The notes below the pieces were generated by a model. The model saw only the letters and a list, made by a program, of their open reading frames with translations. It did not search any database and had not been told where the DNA came from. Shown here piece after piece: positions 43,722-50,522 of a DNA stretch of 50,522 nt; position 1 is the first letter of the stretch, and each line of letters opens with the position of its first letter. The stretch lies in NCBI GenBank assembly GCA_022627515.1, contig JAKEGK010000069.1, positions 1 to 50,522 on the forward strand, written 5' to 3'. A program made the translations under genes and the position numbers. This DNA is from Gammaproteobacteria bacterium. GTDB lineage: Bacteria > Pseudomonadota > Gammaproteobacteria > SZUA-152.

Positions 43722-43754
43722 CGCCTGAAGGACTGGGCAATCAGGCGCTTTTTT
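43722..43754 (+). terminator. Intrinsic terminator after GGDEF-EAL gene
   Basis: CGCCTGA (43722-43728) pairs with TCAGGCG (43741-43747), followed by C and six T. It lies 138 bases after the stop. Confidence 0.8.
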
Positions 43755-43878
43755 CGTACGAACTTGAGTATTCAGAAACAGGATTGATTAGCTCTACTTT
43801 GTTACTTTAATTTATGTTAATGAACAATCCCGTGCTGTGCACCTGGCTAAATAATGTAACAAAGTGAATTTTGAAACC

Positions 43879-44571
43879 TTATTTCTTGATTTCCAGAAGC
43901 TCCACTTCAAAGATTAATGTTTCGTTCGGGCCGATGTCCGCGCCCGCGCCTCTGGCGCCATAGGCTTTCTCTGCGGGAATAAAGACTTTCCACTTCGAAC
44001 CCGTGGGCATCAAGGGAAGAATTTCCTGCCATCCGGGAATGACCTGATTTACCGCAAAAGTTGCCGGCTGGCCGCGTTTGTACGAGCTGTCGAATTCCTT
44101 GCCACTGATCAGGGTACCTTTGTAATGCGCAGTGATTGTGTCCGTTGGTTTGGGTTTGTCACCCTTTCCTTCCTGTACTACGATATATTGCACACCGCTG
44201 GGTAACTCCACCACTCCTTTAGCTTTTTTGTTCTTGGCCAGAAAATCATCGCCTTCCTTCTTAGCTTTTTCGCCGCGAGCTTCTCTTTCAGTTTGTTGCT
44301 GTTTTTGTATTTCCAGCACGGCTGCCTGCATGTCTTCCATGGATACGCTCAGTTTGGCGTCTGAGAGTACATCCTTGATGCCTTGCGCAATCGCGTCAAT
44401 GTCCACATCAGCGCCTTCTCTTTTTAAATTGTTGCCAATCTGATAGCCAATGGCGTAACTGTATTTTTCTTTATTGGTTTTTAATTCCGCTGCGGTTGCC
44501 GAGTGGATGCCAAGGGAGGTCAGGCAAATCATACAGCCCGCGAGTATTGTGATACGTAATGTGTTGTTCAC
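43879..44571 (-). CDS. FKBP-type peptidyl-prolyl isomerase, FkpA/Mip-like
   Basis: Periplasmic prolyl isomerase and chaperone. The 230-residue precursor has a signal peptide (ending HSATAA), a helical N-terminal dimerisation domain (about 28-115, with YSYAIGYQIGNNLK) and a C-terminal FKBP domain (about 120-228). The FKBP part has VELPSGVQYIVVQEG, DTITAHYKGTLISGKEFDSS, VIPGWQEILPLMPTGSKWKVFIP split here as VIPGWQEIL and MPTGSKWKVFIP, and AYG. This matches the FkpA/Mip layout rather than SlyD or FklB. Lipoprotein signal absent. The leader contains a 12-base tandem repeat. Confidence 0.92.
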   Translation of the reverse strand: MNNTLRITILAGCMICLTSLGIHSATAAELKTNKEKYSYAIGYQIGNNLKREGADVDIDAIAQGIKDVLSDAKLSVSMEDMQAAVLEIQKQQQTEREARGEKAKKEGDDFLAKNKKAKGVVELPSGVQYIVVQEGKGDKPKPTDTITAHYKGTLISGKEFDSSYKRGQPATFAVNQVIPGWQEILPLMPTGSKWKVFIPAEKAYGARGAGADIGPNETLIFEVELLEIKK

Positions 44572-44590
44572 TTTTTAGTCCTTTTGCGTT

Positions 44591-44638
44591 AATGATTAAA
44601 GTAATGGTTAAGGTAACGATTAAAGTAATTGTTTGATT
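44591..44638. repeat. Imperfect 12-base tandem repeat upstream of the FKBP gene
   Basis: Three close copies, AATGATTAAAGT (44591), AATGGTTAAGGT (44603) and AACGATTAAAGT (44615), with a fourth, partly matching unit at 44627. It begins 20 bases before the FKBP start codon, in its leader or promoter. Confidence 0.8.
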
Positions 44639-45251
44639 GATTGCGGCATCAGACGAAGTGGCTTAGGCAGAATTTCACTCTATGGCAATAACAAGTACCT
44701 GACAACGAATACATTAAAGATGAGTCGATAAAGAATGATGAATTACCCGGAAGCCGGATTTACAGTTATTGTAGCAATATCAATGCAGACTTATCACTAT
44801 TATTGTCTTTATTAATTTAAAATATCCTGTATTGCAATAACTATCAGTGACCATCGGAGTTTTTTAGAAATTGCTCTGAATTCAGGCAAATCTGACTTGG
44901 CAACAATCTTTTATGTGGATATGCTTGGCCTTTGGGCGGTTTGCTGTAGTAACCGGGGTCATCATAAATTCCCGCAAATTCATTTTTTTCCCGCCAGTTA
45001 GTATAAAAATTTATTCAAAAAAACATAATGTTAATGGGAGGAATGGTCTCGTATCAAACACAATGCACTCAAGAGATGTAACAGCTGCGTTGTGGATAGT
45101 AAACCGGCTACCGCCCATTATAACGGCAACATAATTAGAGCATAACAGGCGGTTTGCACAAGCAACCGGCAATTGGCGGAAAAGCGCCGGATAAAATAAA
45201 ACCTGTTAATACAGGCTGGCAATGGATTGTGGTATCGGGGGCATGGGCGAA
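44639..45251. other. Divergent intergenic region before the giant lipoprotein
   Basis: About 610 AT-rich bases between divergent genes. No gene, riboswitch or good promoter was recognised. GGGAGGA near 45036-45042 is not followed by a useful frame. A 73-codon frame at 44913-45134 lacks protein-like composition. Confidence 0.5.
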
Positions 45252-48200
45252 ATGAAAAAAACGGTTCCTCAGTTCTTTTATTTGCTATCGCGCCTTCTAT
45301 TGGCTGCCGGTATCGCTGTGGTACTGGTGTCTTGTGGCGCTGCATCCGAAGAAAATCCTCCCGGCAATCCCAATGGCGGTGGCAATAACCAGTTGCCCGA
45401 TGATGATCTGGCTCCCGCAATAACCGTCAATCTTGGCCCTGATCTGGTTCTGGAAAGACATGAAGAAGTAACAATCAGCGCTGGCCGGACCACGGCAACA
45501 AGTTTTCAATGGACCCAAATCGGCAGTGGCGCCAGAGTCAATTTGATTAATGCCGATACGTTCAAGGTTAAGTTTGTACCCCCTGATTTTTCTTCTTCTA
45601 CTCCCCTGGAATCAAGAAAGATCGCGTTGCGCCTGACAGTGGCGGACGGACAGGGTAATACCGCCTACGATGATATTATCATTACCATCCCTCCGAATAC
45701 TCAATCCACTCCCGGCGGCAATACGGCGCCGTCGCTGCAGGAAATTTCCGATATTGTTGTCCGGCCTGGCGAAACAGTTGAACTGACCGCGGCAGCTACT
45801 GATGCAGAGGATGGCGTGCCGCAAATCCAGTGGCTGCAAATAAATGGTCCAATACTGGACTTGACTGCGGCTGAACTAAGCAGCGCCACGATCAGCTTCA
45901 CCGCGCCGCCGCTTCCCGGCAAGATCTGGTTTATCGTCAAGGCAATCGATAGCGCAGGCGCAACCCGGCAAATCGACGTGTTGGTGGAGGTTATGGGTAA
46001 TATACCGCCCACTGCAAACGCCGGTGGCGACAGGACAGCGGTATCCGGTCAGCTTATAACACTAAACGGCACCGCCAGCGACCGTGACGGGAATATTACA
46101 GCATATCTTTGGGAACAGGCCGCCGGCGCGCCGGCGGTTACGCTGCAAAACGCGGCGGCATCCACTGTCAGTTTTGTCGCCCCCAATGTTGCGGTGTCCT
46201 CGAATATCACATTACGGTTTACCGTCACAGATGATCTGGGAGCCTCCGCGGCTGATGAAGTTGTTGTCACCATCGCACCCGGTCTTGGCAATATTCCTCC
46301 AACAGCGGATTGTGGCGCGGATCAAATTGCCAATCCGGGCGCAAGCGTTACCCTGGCTGGCAGTGGCAATGACGCGGACGGCAGCGTTACCGGCTATCAA
46401 TGGACGCAGCTTGCCGGCCCGCCGGTCATATTAACGGGAGCGGCTACCGAAGTTGTCACGTTTGCCATGCCTGCGGACATGCAGGGGGAAACGGCAGTGA
46501 CGATGCAATTGACCGTCACTGATAATCAAGGCGCCACCGGCAGCGATCAGGTCGTGATTACCGCCAACCTGCCACCCGTTGCCAATGCCGGCGCTGATCA
46601 GTTTGTCCGCGCCGGCGATACCGTCAACCTGCCCGGCAGCGGTTCCGATCCGGATGGCAATATCGTCAGTTACCTGTGGACCCAGATCGGTGAACAGACG
46701 GTGCAATTCAATCGCAACAGCGCCAATACCAGTTTTACGGCGCCGGATACCGCGGGCAGCCTGAGCTTTGAATTAACAGTCACCGATGACAACGGCGCGA
46801 CAGGCAAGGATACCGTGGTGATCAATGTTGACACCTCCAACGTGCCGCCTGCCGCCGATGCCGGCCCGGATCTAAGCGTGGAATCCGGCGCGCCGGATCC
46901 GGTAACAATCACAGGGTCCGGTTTTGATGATGATGGAAACATAATGGCTTATCTCTGGACCCAAATAGCCGGGCCTTCGGTCACCTTGAGCGGCGCGGAT
47001 ACAGCCACGGTCAGTTTCGCTGTTCCTGTTCTACAGCAACAGTCGATCATTACCCTGCGCTTGACGGTGGTAGATGACGCCGGGGCTACTGGCAGCGATG
47101 AAGTGAGTGTTTCGATCAACGCGCCGGTTGCTAACAATCCTCCTGTAGCCAACGCAGGCGCGGATCAGACAGTCAGCGCCGGCGCGCTGGTGACATTGAG
47201 CGGGTTGGGTACCGACGCCGACGGTGACCCGCTGACTTATTCCTGGAGCCAGACGAATGGGCCGGCTATCGCGCTTGCCAATGCCAATACGCCGGTTGCA
47301 ACGTTTAGCGCGCCGCAGGTAACGGCTGTTACGGATATTACCCTGCAATTGACGGTGACTGACGACAACGGTGCGGCGGATACCGATCCGGTTGTTATTA
47401 CTGTCGAGCCCGTGTCAAATAATCCACCCGTGGTGAACGCAGGCGCCGATTTTGCCGTGCTGTCTGGCAACCAGGTTACGATTACCGGCAATGCGAGCGA
47501 TCAGGACGGGCAAATTACCCATTACAGCTGGACCAGGATATCGGGACCTGCTGTTACGCTCAATAATTCCGATACCGCAAGCGTGGATTTCATCGCGCCC
47601 ACGGTGGCCCAGTCCACTCAGCTGCGCTTGCGCTTGACCGTGGTGGATGATCAGGGCGCCACTGCAGCGGATGATATATACGTCACTATTAATCCTGCAA
47701 CGGGCGGTAACGCCGCCCCTGCCGTCAATGCAGGGCCTGATATCAGTGCCGTTGCTGGCAGCAACGTTACCATCACGGGGACTGTTACCGATGACGGCGG
47801 GATCATCACCCAAATCTGGACGCAGATGTCGGGTTCGCCCTCACTGACACTTAACAATCCCTCCACGCTCTCCGTCAGTTTTACTGCCCCCAATGTGGGA
47901 TCCGCCACCACGTATATTTTGCGATTAACGGCTGTGGATAATGCGGCGGCCATTGGATTTGACGAGGTTGCCGTCACGGTAACGCCCGCTTCGGGGAATA
48001 CCAATCTTGCGCCCACTGTCAATACGGGACCCGACCGCGCCGTTACGGCCGGCGCCACGGTGTCCATAACCGGGAGCGCCAGCGACAGCGATGGCAGTAT
48101 CGCCGGTTATCAATGGACGCAGCGCAGTGGTGTTAATGTGGCGTTAAACAACGCGAATACTGCGACGGTAACATTCGCCGCGCCAGCCGTCGCCGCCACA

Positions 48201-50522
48201 AGCAATATCACGCTGCGGCTCACAGTGACAGACAATCTGGGCGCCACCGCATTTGATGACATTGTCGTGACCGTCAATCCGGCCGCCGCTAATGTGGCGC
48301 CAACGGCTAATGCCGGACCTAACGTTACAGTAAATGCCGGGCAACAAGTTACGCTGGCCGGCAGCGGGAATGATCCTGACGGCGCGATCGCAAGTTATAC
48401 CTGGAGTCAGGTAAGCGGTCAGGCCATTGCGCTGAACAATACCACGAACGCCACTTTGCAATTCACCGCGCCCGCGGTGCAACAACAAGCGACAGCAACG
48501 TTACGCTTGACGGTCACAGATAACCTCGGCGCAGCCGGCTCCGATGATGTTGTGATAACCATTAATCCGGTTGCGTCGAACCTTCCTCCCACCGCAAACG
48601 CGGGAGCTGATGTGACAGTCACCGCCGGAAATACCGTTTCAATCAATGGTAGCGGTGATGATCCGGATGGCAGCATTACCGGCTATCTATGGTCCCAGGT
48701 CAGTGGTGTGGCGTTGTCGCTCAACAGCGTCATTAATCCGGCCGTGCAGTTCACCGCGCCGCCGGTGCAATCCCAAAGCACCGCGACACTGCGCTTGACC
48801 GTCACCGATAATCTGGGCGCGACCGGATTTGACGATGTGGTGGTTACCATTAATCCCGCGGCTGGTAATCAGCCGCCGGCGGCGAATGCAGGTGAAGACC
48901 AGTCGGTGAATGTACAGGATTTTGTGCGGCTTACCGGAAGCGGCAGCGATACTGACGGCACAGTGACGGGTTTCCGCTGGGCGCAAACCGGCGGTCCTGC
49001 GGTTACATTGAGTAACGCCACAACCGCGAATGCCAGTTTTACGGCGCCGGTTGTGAATTCCGGCACTGCGTTAACCTTTGAATTAACCGTAACCGACAAT
49101 TCAGGAAACAGCGCTGCCGATACCCAGCAGGTAACGGTTTACCCATTTACTACTTTGAGCGGGACGATTACCGCCCAGAGCGGTACGCAAGTCGACAGTG
49201 ATGTTAACGATACCAGCGCGCCGTACACGGCCAACAATTCGGTGCAAACCGCGCAACCGCTGTTTAATCCCGTTGTGCTGGGTGGCTATGTGAATTTACC
49301 CGGCCAGGGCGCGGTTGGCCGCAGCCGCACATCAGGTGATACCGATGATTACTTCGCGATAAGTTTCACCGCCAACCAGGTAATCACCTTGTATATCGGC
49401 GATGTCGCCGGTTCGGCCAACGATCTGGATTTATTTCTGCTGAACCAATCCGGCCAACTTGTGGATGGATCAACAAGCCCCACCGCCACGGCGGAAACAT
49501 TGACGGTATCGGCGGCGGGCAACTATGTCATTAACGTTAAGGTAGTTTCCGGCGCGTCGAACTATGTGTTATCCGTGGGGATGAGTAGCCTTGCGGTTGC
49601 CAGTAACGGCTGGCGCGTGAGTGATGATTTTGCGGCAGGTGATGTGATTGTACAGTTCAAGGAAAACGCCGGTTCCAATTTGACGCCGCAGTCGCTCAGC
49701 AGCCGCGCGGCATCGGTCGGACTGCAGGCGAAAGCCGGGGCGCCCGGGCGTAATATGTTACTGGGTTTGGGCAACGCCTCCCAGCGGATTGCGGCTTTGG
49801 CAAGCCTGGGGCTGGAAAATATACGCGCCAATTTCATCGTGCCTGCCGGATTGCAGGCCAAACTCGATACATTGCTGGCGGCGAAAGCCATTGCCAAGCG
49901 GGCGGATGTAACCGACGCGGGATTAAACTATCGCTATTACCCGGCTCTGGTTCCCAATGACACAAACTACACTTCGCAGTGGCACTATCCGTCTATTAAT
50001 CTGCCACAAGCCTGGGACATGACCACCGGCAGCAGCAATGTCATTGTCGCCGTCATTGATACCGGTGTGCTGCTCAATCATCCCGATCTGCAAGGTCAGC
50101 TGGTTTCAGGCTACGATTTTATTGCGGACAATGCGAATTCCGGTGATGGCGAATCCGGTATTGATCCCAATCCCAATGATCCCGGCGATGGCGGCAATGG
50201 CGCCAGCAGTTTTCATGGTACGCATGTTTCCGGCACCATCGCCGCAGCCAGCAACAATGGCGCAGGCGTCGCGGGTATTGCGTGGGGTGTTAAAATCATG
50301 CCCTGCCGCGCCGTCGGTATTAACGGCGGTTTGCGTTACGATATCGAGCAATGCGTGCGGTTCGTTTCCGGACTGGCGAATGATTCCGGCACCGTGCCGG
50401 CGCAACGGGCCGATATTATCAATCTGAGCCTGGGTGGTCCCACCAATACCACTACCGCGCCCGCCGCATATCAGCAGGCCCGCAATGCCGGCGTTATCGT
50501 GATAGCGGCCGCCGGTAATGAC
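45252..50522 (+). CDS. Giant surface lipoprotein with PKD-like repeats and subtilisin-type protease (3' end cut by window)
   Basis: The frame runs 1757 codons from ATG 45252 to the last base with the phase unbroken at every point I tested. A signal peptide with lipobox LVSC (Cys28) is followed by a Pro/Gly/Asn linker and 13 PKD- or REJ-like repeats (about residues 57-1298). After a spacer comes a PPC-type domain near 1355-1440 (TSGDTDDYFAISF, DLDLFLLNQSG), then a propeptide-like region with VIVQFKENAG. The S8 peptidase domain starts near 1590: catalytic Asp1603 in VIDTGV and His1655 in HGTHVSGT. The catalytic Ser lies beyond the window. It should be a cell-surface serine protease. Confidence 0.9.
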   Translation, partial: MKKTVPQFFYLLSRLLLAAGIAVVLVSCGAASEENPPGNPNGGGNNQLPDDDLAPAITVNLGPDLVLERHEEVTISAGRTTATSFQWTQIGSGARVNLINADTFKVKFVPPDFSSSTPLESRKIALRLTVADGQGNTAYDDIIITIPPNTQSTPGGNTAPSLQEISDIVVRPGETVELTAAATDAEDGVPQIQWLQINGPILDLTAAELSSATISFTAPPLPGKIWFIVKAIDSAGATRQIDVLVEVMGNIPPTANAGGDRTAVSGQLITLNGTASDRDGNITAYLWEQAAGAPAVTLQNAAASTVSFVAPNVAVSSNITLRFTVTDDLGASAADEVVVTIAPGLGNIPPTADCGADQIANPGASVTLAGSGNDADGSVTGYQWTQLAGPPVILTGAATEVVTFAMPADMQGETAVTMQLTVTDNQGATGSDQVVITANLPPVANAGADQFVRAGDTVNLPGSGSDPDGNIVSYLWTQIGEQTVQFNRNSANTSFTAPDTAGSLSFELTVTDDNGATGKDTVVINVDTSNVPPAADAGPDLSVESGAPDPVTITGSGFDDDGNIMAYLWTQIAGPSVTLSGADTATVSFAVPVLQQQSIITLRLTVVDDAGATGSDEVSVSINAPVANNPPVANAGADQTVSAGALVTLSGLGTDADGDPLTYSWSQTNGPAIALANANTPVATFSAPQVTAVTDITLQLTVTDDNGAADTDPVVITVEPVSNNPPVVNAGADFAVLSGNQVTITGNASDQDGQITHYSWTRISGPAVTLNNSDTASVDFIAPTVAQSTQLRLRLTVVDDQGATAADDIYVTINPATGGNAAPAVNAGPDISAVAGSNVTITGTVTDDGGIITQIWTQMSGSPSLTLNNPSTLSVSFTAPNVGSATTYILRLTAVDNAAAIGFDEVAVTVTPASGNTNLAPTVNTGPDRAVTAGATVSITGSASDSDGSIAGYQWTQRSGVNVALNNANTATVTFAAPAVAATSNITLRLTVTDNLGATAFDDIVVTVNPAAANVAPTANAGPNVTVNAGQQVTLAGSGNDPDGAIASYTWSQVSGQAIALNNTTNATLQFTAPAVQQQATATLRLTVTDNLGAAGSDDVVITINPVASNLPPTANAGADVTVTAGNTVSINGSGDDPDGSITGYLWSQVSGVALSLNSVINPAVQFTAPPVQSQSTATLRLTVTDNLGATGFDDVVVTINPAAGNQPPAANAGEDQSVNVQDFVRLTGSGSDTDGTVTGFRWAQTGGPAVTLSNATTANASFTAPVVNSGTALTFELTVTDNSGNSAADTQQVTVYPFTTLSGTITAQSGTQVDSDVNDTSAPYTANNSVQTAQPLFNPVVLGGYVNLPGQGAVGRSRTSGDTDDYFAISFTANQVITLYIGDVAGSANDLDLFLLNQSGQLVDGSTSPTATAETLTVSAAGNYVINVKVVSGASNYVLSVGMSSLAVASNGWRVSDDFAAGDVIVQFKENAGSNLTPQSLSSRAASVGLQAKAGAPGRNMLLGLGNASQRIAALASLGLENIRANFIVPAGLQAKLDTLLAAKAIAKRADVTDAGLNYRYYPALVPNDTNYTSQWHYPSINLPQAWDMTTGSSNVIVAVIDTGVLLNHPDLQGQLVSGYDFIADNANSGDGESGIDPNPNDPGDGGNGASSFHGTHVSGTIAAASNNGAGVAGIAWGVKIMPCRAVGINGGLRYDIEQCVRFVSGLANDSGTVPAQRADIINLSLGGPTNTTTAPAAYQQARNAGVIVIAAAGND
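45420..49145 (+). repeat. Thirteen PKD-like repeats in the protease gene
   Basis: Units of about 280-290 bases (about 95 residues), each with a core W-[TS]-Q or close variant followed by V-x-L, an F-x-A-P segment, L-R-L-T-V-T-D-N-x-G-A and a V-x-I-N ending. Core motifs occur near 45507, 45831, 46107, 46398, 46674, 46956, 47241, 47526, 47814, 48114, 48402, 48690 and 48972. Units 10-12 resemble each other most, suggesting recent duplication. The first two and the last are the most divergent. Confidence 0.85.

Noticed and set aside
45140-45240. Cyclic di-GMP riboswitch-like appearance in the leader of the giant lipoprotein
   Set aside because: A few bases resemble the conserved core, but the paired stems and the tetraloop receptor pattern could not be drawn.
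45118-50405. Many minus-strand and off-frame reading frames across the giant lipoprotein
   Set aside because: They are mirror effects of the repetitive GC-rich plus-strand frame, which has a signal peptide, repeats and protease motifs in one phase.

Overview
The window is a chromosomal segment of a non-enteric gammaproteobacterium. This rests on gene content and order: ftsE-ftsX-rpoH, a bioBFHCD operon divergent from comF, rpmB-rpmG, rph-rdgB, mutY-yggX, and members of gammaproteobacterial families such as YfaZ, DUF2333 and YcgN. HrcA-type CIRCE operators, which E. coli lacks, and a DUF4266/DUF3570/ApbE cluster point away from Enterobacterales. I cannot name a genus. No insertion sequence, prophage, CRISPR array or rRNA was seen. 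One tRNA-Phe(GAA) is present.

Layout. Positions 1-2748 hold the 3' part of ftsE, ftsX and rpoH, with two adjacent CIRCE operators before rpoH. An AT-rich patch (about 2.8-5.0 kb) carries an unrecognised lipoprotein and an outer-membrane-like protein. The biotin operon runs leftward at 5.0-9.6 kb from a good promoter. It is followed by comF, a quinone-reductase-like gene, a YfaZ-like protein, and the ribosomal proteins L28 and L33. Positions 13-19.3 kb hold rph, rdgB, a coupled pair of small membrane proteins, an AsmA-like protein, mutY, yggX and a hypothetical gene. AmrS lies opposite, next to tRNA-Phe. An 816-base gene-poor stretch then leads to two tandem exported double-rhodanese paralogues, DUF2333, and a hybrid histidine kinase.

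Positions 27.4-32.4 kb form the most system-like region. An exported DUF4266 lipoprotein, a DUF3570 outer-membrane-like protein and the flavin transferase ApbE form one operon. It is divergent from a PmrA/QseB-type two-component system, and the shared 473-base intergenic region contains a perfect inverted repeat and a PmrA-box-like direct repeat. DUF3570 carries a segment resembling the ApbE flavinylation motif, so the operon may build a flavinylated extracytoplasmic redox device.

The right part holds an Omp85-like protein, purT, a VWA/DnaJ pair, a membrane VTT domain fused to a flavoprotein disulfide oxidoreductase, a YcgN-like cysteine-cluster protein and a GalT-like nucleotidylyltransferase. 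A non-coding region with two perfect DnaA boxes follows. Then come a degenerate GGDEF-EAL protein, an FKBP prolyl isomerase, and the first 1757 codons of a very large lipoprotein with 13 PKD-like repeats, a PPC domain and a subtilisin-type protease domain that runs off the window.
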